Shown here: positions 30,521 to 44,300 of the stretch, one piece after another
Numbering within the stretch: the first letter of the stretch is position 1
Layout: each line of letters starts with the position of its first letter
Origin: Ischnura elegans
Lineage: Eukaryota; Arthropoda; Insecta; Odonata; Coenagrionidae
Length of the DNA stretch: 64,000 bases
Direction: 5' to 3'
Assembly (NCBI RefSeq): GCF_921293095.1
Contig: NC_060251.1
Coordinates: 91,560,566 to 91,624,565 of the forward strand
The notes under the pieces: model-generated
Databases searched by the model: none
What the model saw: only the letters and a program-made list of their open reading frames with translations
What the model was told of the DNA's origin: nothing
Made by a program: the position numbers and the translations under genes

Positions 30521-33500
30521 TATTGATAGTCATTAGTGTTAATTGCAGACTTTTTTTATTGCTTATAGTGTCCCTTACGATTTTGGAATGTGCTCGATGA
30601 AGGATACGAGTCTCAATGATCTTGGTTATTGCAAAATTGCATGGGTATGAAATGTATTTGGTGATGAAAATGTGAGTAATTCTGTTTCCTTCATTATTCC
30701 ATTTTGATTTCAACCTGTGATTAGCTAACCTTTTCTCATGTTTTCAAAATTTTATGGTGTCTTGTATTCCTTATATTTCAATATGTTTTTCATTGTACTT
30801 GCAGTTTTTCTAGTGTTCAAACTACTCATTTATCGCTAGTGCTATGCTTTCGTTTGTTTAATGCTAATCATTTTGTTGGTTATGTATGTAATTTGCTATT
30901 TCAACTCTGTCCTTTCAACTGTTTAATTGTCATTAATTGAGCATTATTCATTAAGTGTTCTACGATGTTTACATTTCTTAAAACTTTAATCTCTTTCATT
31001 TTGAAGTAAGAACTTAATTTCTACTACATTGGTATAAAATATTCTTCACTTTTCTCGTTTTCTACTTTTGGAATACTTTCTTTCGTATAAGTGATTGATA
31101 TTAACTTATAAGAACCTTTCATTTTAAGACTCCTCTGCCAAGATATGTTGCATATCTTAATGGGTACTCATCATGAACAACTTCCTACGAAATAATGTCC
31201 TCCTTTCATAATTAAATAATTATCTTCCATGAAATGATATCCAAACTTGCATGCTTATTTCTAGTGAAGTATTGTTATGGTCTATGGTTTCAGGATTAGC
31301 ATTGTTTTCCCTGTACCAGAGCTATTGCAAGATACATCTACCTCAAGGAAAATTGGGTCACCCTCTTTGTCTATAACTGTGGAGTGTTTACTTAAGTAAT
31401 GGAATCTTTCTCCTATTACGCAAAGGCTGCTCATCTCATGTTGTCATTGATATTTGTTGCTTGTGCATCTCATGTGCTTGTAGAATGGTTAACTTTCTCA
31501 GATTTCATCTCTAGTATGTCATATTGAAATTGTTATTGTTGTATTTCTTTTGCCAGTTATTGTATCAATAAATACTAATGTCCACTGAAGTAAGTTTCCG
31601 AGATCATTATTCTTACCAACCACCAGATCGCCAGTTGACTTTGTACATTAATCTTGTATTATGGTTACTGCTTTAGTAACCTGGGGAAGTTCTTCAGGAA
31701 GATTTTCCTACATTCACTGCTTTTAAGTTTCTCGCAATTGCAGTATCATTATTAGGCCTGAATAGCACGCTCTATCGTGACGCGTAAAAAAAATTGAAAC
31801 ACGCGCCGAGATGTGCATTCAAACTTCGCGGCAGCATTAGACCACTGGCATAGATGGCACTGGTGTATCAAAACCTATACGCATTATCCTTATGGGTATG
31901 TCGCCCCCTTGGTACGGGGGCCTTCACAGTTCGGCGTTGCGCAGAGTCCTCTGGATGGCAGTTCTCTACACTACTCCCTCATAGGGTCGAGTCGTTCCAT
32001 ACACTTCCACTATGGGAATTGAGACGTCCGCCATTTTAGTTCTTCCGTCTCTATAGAGTCTTTTGGGGGAAAGTGATATAATGCCAGTTTTTTCATAAAT
32101 ACGCGATTCCGGTCGCATTTTCGGTAATTATAATATATTCAGTCTTGAGGTACTAGGAACACTTAACTATCAATTTGTAAATTTTAAATCGTGAAAAATA
32201 ACAAATATTCGCGCTTCAGTTAAGTTTTGATTCTTTTCACAGGATGTTTTTCTAGATATGAAACTCTCATATTTATGTCTGAAACAGGGTAAATTGTTTC
32301 CAAAAGTACAATTACTGCTCCCAGGGCTACTATATAGCGTTTTGTTCTCGTCAAAGGAATAATTTCAGATTTTGAAAAGTACAATATCAGCTGAGAGAGA
32401 ATTGTTATCTTCAGATCGGAAGAGATTTCGCATGTACTATCTGAGTTAACTTCCATGAAAACAGCGCAATGGATATTATACGAGGAATTTAAGGACAAGT
32501 CTGGTCAATTCTTAGTGCCGAAAAATCGGAAATATTATCCTACCTCAAAATTAGACAAGAAAAACTAAATAAGTCACAAGCTGTCATGCAGTTTATGTAC
32601 TTTTCACGAGAGTTGCAGATCATAAAAGATATCATCAAAGGAGGTATATAAAAGAAAAAAATCACATTTTTCCAAAGTCTATAATGTACACACACCACAA
32701 ATGTTACATTTTAAGATTTCCAGAATGATTTAACAATTCCATTGAAACTAATATTATTTACATAATGCAAAATAAAAAATAAATGTTAAGTGCACAAGAT
32801 GTAACATTTCTATTAAAATGGATTCAAATTAGTTGGAGAGAATGATGAATAGGTGATGACAGCTGCCACACATCTTGCATTCTTCTCAATGTTGCTATGT
32901 TCCTTTACCACCAATGACATTGACTACTCAAGTATATGAACCCGTAATTAAAAATATAAATAAAATTTCGTTAACTACACCAAAAGCATTAATTAATAGT
33001 AATTTTAATGAACAGCATCTCAGTGATACATCAAATTCTCACAATCAACAGTCATGATAAAGTTCTATAATGTGTTAATGTTTATTAAACCTGCAATCAC
33101 TTAAGTTTCTATATCATATTTCATGGTTTGAGCAATAGGAAATTAATAAATTAAATTTCAATTGGCAGACAACTTTCGGGAAATTAATTCTATTACCAAG
33201 ATGGCAATCTTCCTGTCAGCATACAAAATTATAAAAAGGAATAATATGACATTAACATTCCACAACACTGTTACTCAGTGGCATAACTACGGGGGGAGGA
33301 AGGGAAAGATCCCTCCCCAAAGCCTCAGAGAAATAAAAAAATTATTTATAATTATTTTATATATTGAACTGCATCGACTAAAAGTTAAATCTTTAGTGCC
33401 AAAATGATTTCAAATGTATTTCCAGGAATGTTATTCTTCAAAAATTTTCTTGGACTGATTCGTTGTCTGATGGGGGGAGGGGGGGTGCCACCCCAGGCCA

Positions 33501-35640
33501 TTCTATCCTTCCCAAAGCATATTCCTAGTTAATTTCATGAACATAATAACATTTCATACATACTAATTTCCTCTGCAAAAATAAGGGGGTACTTCGTAAC
33601 TGGAACTTTAAAACTTGACTGAAGGATAAAAAGCAGTGGCTTCATAGTATGTGGTTTACAATATCATTGATTAAAAGATTCAACCATGTTGCAATGACCT
33701 ATTGCAAAATTATTTTAACCATATGCTGAAGTAGAAAATTGAAAGTAAGAATTACAACTCTACAGCATGCTTAAAACACTCTGTTGTACTTCAACCATAC
33801 AGTATAGTAGGCCCTTATAATGTATTCTACTGAAGACAAAATGATTCTTTGGTGTTCTATACAACAAATACGAGAACTAAACAAGAAACCCAAAAATTAC
33901 ATTTAAATATGAATTATCTTCTGCATGTTTATCGATGAAATCTTTGGAAAAGAATGACGCCAATCTTAAAATGATAAAAATTCAGCCAATCAGTGATGTA
34001 TAAAAAAAGTAAAGCTTATGCTACAATTAAAGTTAAGTTCGAACTCAAAGAGAACCAATGCGTCTAATATTTATATGCCACTTTCATTATGAGGTGTTTG
34101 GCTTTTACTTTGCAGTGCACCATTTTCCTGTAGGAACTCTAATGAATTACCTTCAACAAATATATTCAAAGCTACAGACACTAACCTCAACCCTTAAGAA
34201 ACAAATAAATGGCAATGTGGTACCCTATTCATACATACTGGTGAGAAAGGGTAGTTGAACGTTCAATGTCAGGGTATTTCGTGTAAAATGTAGAACTTGC
34301 CCAATCAGTAATTTTAGCATCGTGCACTAGTTCTTCCTATGTTGCTCCCTCGCCACATGACACCCTTGGAACCTGCTTGAACAGCAGCAGCAACATGCAA
34401 GTGATAATGCAAATCAAATTTATTAATTTATTCCAATGGTAAACATTACTAATCACTAGAATATAGAATCAACGCAAAAGGAAATGGCAGAAAGTCCCCC
34501 TACGGCTTAGGATAAACACCATAAATGGATTTAGGAGTACAATATCCTAGGTTTATCGCAACATATCACTAAGAAATGCATTTAAAGAAGTTTTTATTGC
34601 AACAGAAATCATGATATCTCCAAGATATCATTAAAACCGTATTATTTTCACACAATACCGCATCAGGTCTTGAATAAGTTATATCTACACATTAACAATA
34701 AGCTTCCACTCCACTCTTAATAATCACTATTTTTATAAGATTTATAAAAGCACAATTAAACGCACAGGCTTAATAAAAGTAAATATAAAAGTAAAACAAT
34801 AAGTTCTAGAGAAATGTACATGAATAATATAGACACTGACAATAACGCATTGAAATTGAAATGGTGTACGAAGAATAAATCAAAAACTCCTAGTTATCCA
34901 TAGCCATATTTTTTTAATAACTCTCAATAATTAGGCATGAATGGTACCGTCCTCTTTGATAATCACTGAAGCCATTTCAGAAAAACCTAATTAATTATAT
35001 ATTTCCATATTTTACAATTAGTTACTAAGCTCGAATACGTACCACAAGTAAATATTCGGCCAAAGATGTTGAAACTTCAAGTACACAGGAGCAGACAGCA
35101 GTATAAGCACTGGGCCACGACAAAAGTTCGGTGTTGATGTATTTTTCCGTTTTAACCAGCCCTAGGAATGTAATCCTCTTCAAACAAAACTGGAATTAAA
35201 AATTCGGAATGAGTCAAGGAAAAGATCAGTCGCAATAGCGACTCGTCGAGATTTTAATTGCATCCTAAAATTAAGCATTCACACTACTTCGAAATATAAT
35301 AGTCATTCTTCTCATGAACAACACACAAATAAAGCAATGAAAAGCGGAGTTTCGTCCACTAATATGTATCCGGATATGCAGATTCTAGTCAAAAACGTAA
35401 TTGTCTTTATTGTTGTAAATGACCGTAAGATTACTTCATACCGGCATTGACAAAAACAAATATTTTTTTTTAATACAAAACTAGCAGCACTAATAGTTAT
35501 TGTTACACTTTGGTACGTAGTAAAGAACTAAGTCAATCATCTCTGCAACCCAGACTAAATATTATATTTTTGTCACAAAATTTCACATATTCCATTGATG
35601 AATAGAAAACACACAAGCACAAAAACACTCGTCAAGAACC
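30521..35640. other. Intergenic AT-rich stretch, no gene recognised
   Basis: There are no exons, intact elements or RNA genes. Scraps: a Harbinger-family end near 31915-31950 within a locally GC-rich patch (31780-32050), and G-rich patches near 33290 and 33472. None supports a gene. Confidence 0.5.
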
Positions 35641-38290
35641 TGGCCGGATTATCTTAAGAATTTGTTCTTGTTGTAAAATAGATTTTTTGTGGGTATAGTT
35701 AAATGCGGAGTTATAATACAAAAGCAAACATTCTTGTAATAAACTCGATTTTAATGTGTAGTCATAAATATGCGATATAACTTACATTAGTGATAATTCT
35801 TGTTTAAAAATAGATTTTGTTGCGCTGCAGAAGTGAAAAATCTTGTAATAAACTACATTTTGGTACGCAGGTAGGAAAATGAGAAATGATGATACAAAAG
35901 TGAAAATACCATTCATAAACTCAACTTCAGTGCTCAAGTAAAAAAATGCAAAATTGTTATGCAGAAGTTAATATTCCTGTTATAAATTTGAAATATTCCA
36001 ATATGACGGAAGACAAATTTGATATAACAATTATAAATAATAAAAGCGAATTATTTCTCAAACTGGATATTAGAGTGAATGAAAAAAATGCATAATGAGA
36101 GTATAGAAGTGGAAATTTTTGCCAGGACATTTAAGTGAAAATTGTTATATTCTCAATTTCAATGCACAGAGAGAAAAATTCGAAATAATAAGTATTGACA
36201 TTTAGCATTTTATTTGCTTTCGCATTCAAATGAGTTTATATCAGAAATTTTACCTTCTTTATTTGCATTCTGCATTTTTCTACTTCCGCAAATACATCGA
36301 TCCCATAACAAAAGAAAATTCATTCTGTATTTTCATTTTGCATTCATCTTCCTTTGCACAAAAATCGAATTTTTAACAAGAATATTCATTTTTGTCTTAT
36401 GTTTCAGCTTTATTCTTCCTATACGTACGTACAGCGTACGTATAGGAAGTACGTACGCATTACGCATACTTACGTACGCATACATTACGTATACGTACGT
36501 ACGCATTACGCATACTTCTTTCTGTGCACTAAAATCAAGATTTAACAAAAAATAGATCGCTTCTGTATCATCATTTTGCATTTCCTTCGTGCGTCCTGAA
36601 ATCACGTTTATAACAAGAATTTTCACTTCAGTATCAAAATTTAGTATACTTCCCTACTGCGCACAAGAATCTTGTTTCTAACAAGATTTTTCATTGATTC
36701 CTTTTAATCGTTTTGCACTTTCCAGTCCTCGAGATGATTGTAAGAATTTCCACTTTCGTATCATCATTTCGCATTGTCCTCTCGTGCACTGGAATTTTTT
36801 TTGAAAGACATGAATTTTCACTTCTCTATCAGTGTTTTCACCCCATCGCACTGAAATCACGAGATCATAAGATGAAGATTTGGTGCTATGTGGACATTCA
36901 TTGTGTGAAATATTTGGTGAAAAATTTGGTGCTTTGAGGACATGTATTGTGAGTGTGAAAAATGGTATTTTGAGGGCTTTTTAAAATTTGTTTTCTACTT
37001 TGTATTTTGGGTTATGTATATTATTGTGTCTTAATGCACTTCCTAAATCTATGTTACCACCCGACTTCATGGTCGACTTGTAACTAAATATTTTAATAAT
37101 AATAATAATAACTATCACCTCGGATTCCAATGTGAAGACTGAATGATGATGACAATAAAGTATGAATTACTACTGTGCACACCACGTACAATAACGATGA
37201 TTCATTTTTTAAATATGATTTTAATGTGAAGGAAGATTAGTGTGAAATAATGACCAAAGGTTAAAATTGCCTTTCTAAACGCGAATTTAGTGTGCCGAAA
37301 GAAATATGGGACACGACATTACAGAAGTGATAATTCTTTTTTTGAACTCGATTAACTGCCTCGGTATAAAATACAAAATGAAATTATAATACTATAATGT
37401 AATATTAGCTGACTAAATAATATAATATTAGAAGTTAATATTCCTGCTACAAATTTTATTTCATTGCAAAAGAAGAAAAATGCAAAATGACTTTACAGAA
37501 GTGAATATCCTTTTCATTGCTAAATTTCAATGCGAAGGTACATAAATGTGAAATAATAATATAGAAATGATTTTTTTGTAAACTGGATTTTAGTCGGAAT
37601 CCAAAAAAATGCGAATTATTATCACAAAAATCATTATCCATTTTAAGAACTTAATTTTCCTCTCTTTAAATTTAGAAAAATGCTGGTTTCTACTCAATTT
37701 TAAAAGTGCGCAGCAGGCAGAAAAATGTTAAATAAAAAGTTATCATTTTTTTTACATTTCCTTCAATTTTTGTTGTAAACTCCATTTTAGTCCTTGGGTA
37801 GAAAAAAGCGAAGAAGCATCACAGAAGTAAATTTAATTTGGCTCGATTTTTAGGGGTAGGACGTAAAATGGGAAATGACAAAAAAGAAGTAAAAGTTATT
37901 TTTATAAATTCGATTTCAGTCATGGGCAGAAAAATGCAAAGAGACATTCCAGAAGTGAAGATTCTTGTCATAAACTCGATTTACGTGCACATGAAGGAAA
38001 ATGCAATATGGAAATATTTTTTATTTAATGAACTCTATTTCTGTGCAAAAATAGAAGAAAGGATCGTGTAGACAATACCCAAGTTTTAATATCTTGAATT
38101 TAAGAAGGAGGAATAAAAATGGGGAATTAGAATAAAGAAAGGAAAATTCTTGCTATAAACTCAATTTTAGTGAGAATGAAGAAAAATGCTAAGTGAAAAG
38201 TCAGAAGCCAAAATTCTAATTATAAACTCGATTTCGTTGCTCAGGAAGAAGGTTGCTAAATGGTGATTCAGAAGTGATACAAAAGGCATT
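35640..38290. repeat. Degenerate array of about 67-bp repeats with an inverted middle section
   Basis: A unit of roughly CAGAAGTGAAAATTCTTGTA, then ATAAACTCGATTTTAGTGCA, then AGAAAAATGCAAAATGA recurs with heavy divergence. The forward orientation fills about 35650-36200 and 37190-38290; the reverse orientation fills about 36200-36860. A lone unit occurs near 45200-45275. It has no coding capacity. Units are too diverged and gapless to be a CRISPR-like array. Confidence 0.7.
36418..36520. repeat. ACGT-rich low-complexity tract
   Basis: Repeated TACGTACGTA and ACGCATTACGCATAC motifs, several of them self-complementary, lie within the inverted section of the array. Confidence 0.85.
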
Positions 38291-38559
38291 GAATTATATC
38301 TACGGTTTCGTTTGAAACTACACAAGTGTTCATTGACCTTATCTCTCCCAAAAAGATGTATTAACGTTATATAACGTATAAAGGTTCATGGGCGTACCCA
38401 GCGAGGGCCAGGAGGGGGAAGCTGCCTCCCTAGAAGCAAAAATCACAAATGTCTTTAAGGAGAATAATATTTTTTCAAGCAAACAATTTTAAAAACTAAT
38501 AAAGAGCTGTTTGAGTTTCCTTAAATGGTTGGTTAGCTTGTCCCCCACCTACCCAGTTT

Positions 38560-38970
38560 TGATCCTGTGTATGCCTTGTATGGGTTTGGGTGAAACTTTC
38601 GACAAGGTCATTGACCTCTCTACTCCTAAAGGAGGCCCAGTGACCTCTCTACTACCAAGAAGGTCATTCACCTCATCATTCCCAAAAACGTCATCAAACC
38701 TTACAGGGTAGTGAAATACGGCGGACAGGGTCATTGACCTCTTCACTCACAAAACAGTCATTGAACCTTATGAGTTAGACTTAAACTACAGACAATGTCA
38801 TTGACTTACACCAACTTAAAAATTTCGTTGACACTAGAATTATGAAGTTGTTTCCGAAACAGAGTCCACTACAAAAAAGATCATTGAACCTTACGAATTT
38901 GAGAGTGAAGCTATGAACAGGGTCCTTGACCTCAGAACGACCCAAAAAGGCCATCAACCTTCCTGCTAGT
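38560..38970. repeat. Degenerate TCATTGACCT repeat tract
   Basis: Variants of GGTCATTGACCTCT(T)CACT recur about eight times at irregular spacing of 40-110 bases. It looks like decayed tandem sequence. Confidence 0.6.
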
Positions 38971-39040
38971 TCACATGATCACCACCGGCAGAGCTCCTGT
39001 ATTCTTTCTGTGAAAGACAAAAAATACAGTGTGCTTTAAG

Positions 39041-42000
39041 TAGAGGCGCGCAAAAGCCGTTCCGCTCGAGTCTCGCTCTCGGGAGTCAAACTGGTAGTCT
39101 CACTCCCGGGAGCGAACAATCCCGGATTGCGGTCTCGGGAGCGAGCGGGATATATTGAGCTCTCGTCGCTCCCGGCAATTTGGCGGATAGCACATACGCA
39201 GTGGGCTACTTGCTTTCATGCAGGGAATGCATATTTATCTCTCTCACAGTGGGTTCTTGGTCTCATTCTGGGGTGCGAATCCACCACTGGTGAACAGTAA
39301 AATAAATGCATAGCAGGTATAATTAATTATAATTGTATAATCTAGGGTATAAGAAGAGAGATTTATTCCAGAATTTCATCCATAACATGGAGTGCTAATA
39401 TTCTTTTCGCTCAGAGAATTGTAAGACGGAAAATTTCAACTGCAATTGATGTATAACATAAGTTCGTATTACTGGAATTTATAAGAATAGTACGCGAAAT
39501 AAAAGAACAATAACTTGATATGGTTTTCATTTACCATCATTACGTTGTATTTCAATTTCTTTTTGCATTATAATTAATAAACAAAATGTCATTCACATGG
39601 TCTGGGTCAATGCGTGATCGACGGTCAGTTATTACAAGGCCTGCACGAGAGAAGCATCTTTCGCTGGTTGCACTACTGGCAGGAATATTCATTATCCGCC
39701 GAGCGACCTTCGATAGCCGCGGAAAAGAATGCCGATGGATACTCCACCAATGCAAAACCTTCTGCACATATTCCGGAACGCTTCGCTCAATGTAACGCGT
39801 CACTTCGTCAGTGGTTTGTGGTATTTCAGGCCTTTGCAACCATTCTGAAAACCTCTTTTTCATAGGTGGACTATGACAAGTTTGAGATAAATCACTTTCT
39901 TCTGTGATTTCTGTCACTATAAGGATAAATGTTAAATTAAATCATCGTGCTACTACTATAAATTGCAGCCAGTAATTAAGAAAAAATCTTTATTTTTTGT
40001 AGTGATACATTACCATTTACTTCCTGGCACATTATTCGAGCGTTGTCATTCACGCATTGTCGCTCTTCAGATGTTAAACGGAGGAGGTCTTTATAATTTG
40101 GATTTAAAAATAGTGCCATATAATGTCGCCTTTCCAGCTGAGACATAACTTTCTCATCGAGAAATGAGGCTGCCCTTATCTTGATTTTCTTAAGTGTCTA
40201 TTGAAAGAAAAACAAAAAGTCAAATACATGTTTAGGAAACAAGAAGTATTAACATTCGCCATCCACACGGCTAGATGACTCGATCGTGTGCTTCAGTCGA
40301 CATAGCGGCTAAACTTGCATTATTCATTGGAATTGAGTCTTAAATAAATAGTCGAATGAACGAAAGGGGAGAATTGAACTCCTACCTCACTTTCGTCAAC
40401 AGAGACGCCACAATGGCTTCTTAGACGAAAAATCCAGGGTACTGCCAGCGGTAGCGTAGGTTCAGCCTCTCCTTCAAGATCATCTGTAGCTTCCTTAAAA
40501 GGCTTAAGAAAGGCTACCATCTCAGCTACCAGGTCGGAATTGTAATTGTTTGCGAGGTGTACTCTTTCACTGTCACGGAGCAACTGTAAAACTCTGTCCT
40601 GTTGCTTGTGAATGGAATTTAGCATAGTGTAAATGCTGCTCCATCTTGTATCGACGTCCTGATGGAGAGTTCTTTCTAGCCGTGAGACAAGCCCAGATCT
40701 CTTCATTAACCCGACTATTTTTTCTTGCTGCCTGAATAGCAACATAAACCTGGGGTACCTCCGTTTTGAGGAAATTCTCTTCATGAAACGTGTGCCTCAA
40801 AACAGTATTTAAGCAGTGAGCTAAACAAGGAAGTCGATCGTACATTTTCAGAGCCTTTTTGATGTTTGAACCCTGATCTGTCACGAAGGTCACTTTAAAA
40901 AGATCCTCACTACTTATGCCTATTTCAGCCAATTGACCGAGTAACTCTTCCTTAATATTTGCCCCGGTTTTCGAGATATCTGGAAACTTGGTCGTGATAA
41001 GCACATTTGCCTGTAATTTCCATTCACCAGCTTCTTCGATTATGCGACTGGAGGTAGTCGTCATATAGTGAGTGAACTTTGCGATAATTATCCGTCCAAA
41101 GGTCCATAGTCATAGAAAGTTCCTTGGTAGCTATGGCTTCTTTTAATTTGGGGATGAGAGTAGCTCGAATTTGATTAGCCCTTTCACGCAAGGAACGGGC
41201 TACCGTACTTGGATGAGGTAGCACGTCTTTGGCCTCTAAGGGTCCGTACTTCACCCCAATATTAATTAACTCTTGCGCGAGGTCCTTGAACCCTTCTCCA
41301 CCCACTGTCGCAAATGGACCCAAGTCTTTTGCACACATGTCTACGCACTTGTCCCTCACACGGTCCTTGTCATCCCGAGAAACAACAGGTGTGGCTGGAG
41401 AAACATTTCTTTCGATTTTGCACTTGTGCCGTTTCATGCCAGACGTACTTGCCTTATGCACAAGAACAGCTTGGCACGATTCTGTTGCACATCTCACATA
41501 ACCCAGGGGCTTGCGTGTCTGAGAATCTAATACAACCTGTCCGATAAACAAGTGGTTAGAACTTCATAAGTTAATGCATTACAGTTCCATATGCAAAATA
41601 TTTCGCTGGTTACCTGAAAGTTTTTCCAACATGGACTATTTCTCCCTGTGTTCCAAGCAACTATGCATGTTCCCTCTTCAATTTTCTTCACTACTTCTTC
41701 TTTTGTATAATGGGCTCTATCGCCATCTTTATACTGTTCAACATGGTCATTTTCCTCAGAAAGAGCGCCAGCCATCTCGCTAGGGGTCCCCAAAAACGGA
41801 ATAAAACCGAAACACCCAAAACCTTGCACGAAACGCGACGATTTGTTAGGGAACTTCGCGTTAGGAATATTGTATTTTTAATGTTCTTGGACACGTTAAC
41901 TTATAAGAGAAACATTACAATAACTCTGTTTTAGCTGCAGATACTTATCTTTTTTTTTCTAAATTCTCTTTGTTTGTTTGTTTTCGAATTTCTCTTTGTT

Positions 42001-42330
42001 TGTCAGCACTCTTGGTAACGTCCATATCTACAAAATCGGCGTCACAGCGCCATCTCTGCATTAAACAATAAACTTAGGAATTCAACTTGATTTTAACATA
42101 ATTACTTCAACAAGGAAGGTTCGTGTAAGTCTGCTAGAAAGCCAGCTAGTAGATTTGACGGATAGCACATACTATGTGCTATCCGCCAAATTGCCGGGAG
42201 CGACGAGAGCTCAATCCCGCTCGCTCCCGAGACCGCAATCCGGGATTGTTCGCTCCCGGGAGTGAGACTACCAGTTTGACTCCCGAGAGCGAGACTCGAG
42301 CGGGAGCGGAACGGCTTTTGCGCGCCTCTA
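39041..42330 (-). mobile_element. hAT transposon with long TIRs and a decayed transposase
   Basis: It is flanked by a perfect 8-base duplication GCTTTAAG (39033-39040 and 42331-42338), the hAT signature. Ends TAGAGGCGCGCAAAAGCC extend into TIRs of about 140 bp, rich in GGGAGCGA motifs. It carries one transposase gene on the minus strand, broken by at least two frameshifts. Confidence 0.95.
39552..41775 (-). pseudogene. hAT transposase, frameshifted, with introns
   Basis: Pieces in order: an N-terminal part ending SPCWKNFQ; an intron of 77 bp (41537-41613, GT-AG, phase 0); a BED zinc finger (CATESCQAVLVHKASTSGMKRHKC); a catalytic-domain start with TMDLWTDNYRK; a frameshift near 41050; FVTDQGSNIKKAL and CLAHCLN; another frameshift near 40700-40780; VDTRWSSIYTML; an exon at about 40010-40200 with ALFLNPNYKDLL; and the C-terminal dimerisation region with PASSATSERCFSRAGL. 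This domain order is that of BED-finger hAT transposases, which cut and paste the element. The frameshifts make this copy inactive as read. Confidence 0.88.
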
Positions 42331-43835
42331 GCTTTAAGTAGTACCCTACTATTGCTTAAGTCATCTGCTTACTGATTTTCCGTCATAATACTAGATTTAA
42401 TGAACCTATTTTACAGGAGGAGGCAAAAATGAGCGAAACAATGCAAAGCAGATTATTGATGACATTGAAAGTGTAATGCTGAACAGCAAAATCGATATAC
42501 TATTGGGATACTTTTTTGGTAGCACTGTTTTGTGGGAAGGAAAGGACAGCTGTGCAAAACACATTTTCAAAGATTAACAAAGCTCTAATGCTGATTATGA
42601 TCTGCTAATGGACGTGGAACTTCACAAGCGTCTACACCAAAACCTCTATAAGCAACCAGGAAGAAATATGCTCTCATGCATTTTCAATGGAAACACCAGA
42701 GGCCTTCATTAAACATTCCACTTTACAAGGTAGATGATGCAAACATTAGACAATGGTTAATCTAATATGTTGAAGCTTCTTTTTTAAATTATGTAATTTA
42801 GAAGCTGCATTAGACCATTAGTAAGCAAAATATTTACTTGTTTTTATGTGCTTTTGAAATAAAAACTATGCTATGGAAGAAGATATGATTCCTTAGCAGT
42901 TCATGTCGTAGAATATCCAGAGAGGATTCTGGACATGTAGGTAAGAATTCAGAACAAGACAAATGATTTTTCTTGTGGAATTTTCATACTTAACTTGCAC
43001 TTGCAGGTGACCGTAAAGGATTGCCAGTGGCTAGTCTGGTGTTATTTTCTTGAATACTGAAATATTAATGCTTTCCATTTGATGTTAATTATGTACCATT
43101 CTCATTTTAGGCCCTCCTACGAGCACTAAGTTTGTCATAGCATTGACTAGGGTCAATTTATCCAACTAATCTACTGTCTACACTGACAGCTGTTCTGTTC
43201 AACTGACTACAGCTGTTCCATAATGCATAAGAACACATTTGTATTTCATGAATAGCGATCAAATGAATAGGAAATGCTGTGATTTCTTTAGATGATGCAT
43301 TAGGATTCATTCCACTTCACGTTTTTTACTTCTCCAAAACTCAACAGTTACCACCTTATCCATGTTTTTTCCTTGAAAATATCTAACTTGCACATATGTG
43401 CATTCAGTCTAGACAGCAGATTTGTTGCATAAATTTACCCAGTCAATGCAATGATAAATGAAATTAGGTGGGCCTAAAATGAGAATGGCACGTAATTAGG
43501 ATCAATTGTATTGCCATTAAAATAAAATTTATTTCAGGGGAAAATAACTCCACTTTTGGTGATGAAACAACAATGTCACCCTTTGCATGTGTCTATTCAT
43601 TGGTAATCTCCAATACTTAATGATTAATTTTTTCCCTTTGCATTCCAAGAAATCCAAAATTAATGAATCTAAACCTCAAAGCAGATAAAGTTTTGCGGAA
43701 GGAAAGAGTTTCCGACCACAGGCTTACATGAAATAAAAATCCCAAAGAGATGAAGAGGAAGTTTCCTAGTGCATGACTTGGGTGCTGAGCACTGGACCAC
43801 CATTGTCCGCATGTTTAAGTCTTTCAAAACGGTAT
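42331..43835. other. No recognised feature
   Basis: AT-rich intergenic DNA. A 53-codon open stretch after an acceptor-like TTTTACAG (about 42418-42575) has no recognised family and no donor, and is not called. Confidence 0.4.
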
Positions 43836-43841
43836 TTTATT
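43836..43841 (-). terminator. Candidate polyadenylation signal of gene A
   Basis: AATAAA on the minus strand, about 310 nt past the gene A stop codon. It is the first such hexamer I found; transcript data would be needed to confirm it. Confidence 0.4.
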
Positions 43842-44148
43842 ACAGCCGCAATTGTTTTAACTATTGGTTATATATGGAGGATGATCCCTGGACAAGGTAC
43901 CATGGACTGCAAGTCCATAAAGGTTGGATTGGATTCCGAGTCCCGGTTGAGGGACAATCCTAGCTAAAGTCGTTAATAATCACTCTTTAGTGTTATATAA
44001 AACATAGATAAATTTAATTCGTCAGCAAGAGAACAAAAGATATATGTAAATGCATTTCAAGCACAGCCAGAAAAAATAAAGGCTCTCCACATGGTGGTCG
44101 ACTGCACCACCGTTATTTGAAAAAGCGCAGAGCTGCTGCGCTTTATGG

Positions 44149-44300
44149 TCACCTCTCCTCGCAGTGCCCGATCATCATCATCAGAGCGTGAAGAAGATTG
44201 ACCGACGCCATCTCTTCAGCTGCACTCTTGTCAGGACCTTCACCAAATTTCACCAACTCCGGAGTGGTACCCAGACTAGCAGCGCACAATGCATTCCCAA
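44149..44300 (-). CDS. Gene A exon 7: C-terminal half of dsRBD3 and stop
   Basis: It starts after acceptor TGTACAG, completing a leucine codon from exon 6, and ends at TGA 44151-44149. The last ordered helix is SAAEEMASVNLLHALMMMI. The coding end six residues later resembles the short tails of TARBP2 and PRKRA. Confidence 0.82.

Noticed and set aside
30243..30713. 156-codon minus-strand frame upstream of gene B
   Set aside because: It overlaps the presumed promoter, is driven by local GC content, and has no recognised domain.
35640..38290. CRISPR-like array
   Set aside because: Units are diverged, have no distinct spacers, change orientation, and the DNA is plainly animal nuclear sequence.
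42418..42575. Possible plus-strand exon (IIDDIESVMLNSKIDILLGY)
   Set aside because: An acceptor-like site is present but there is no donor, no family match and no neighbouring exon.
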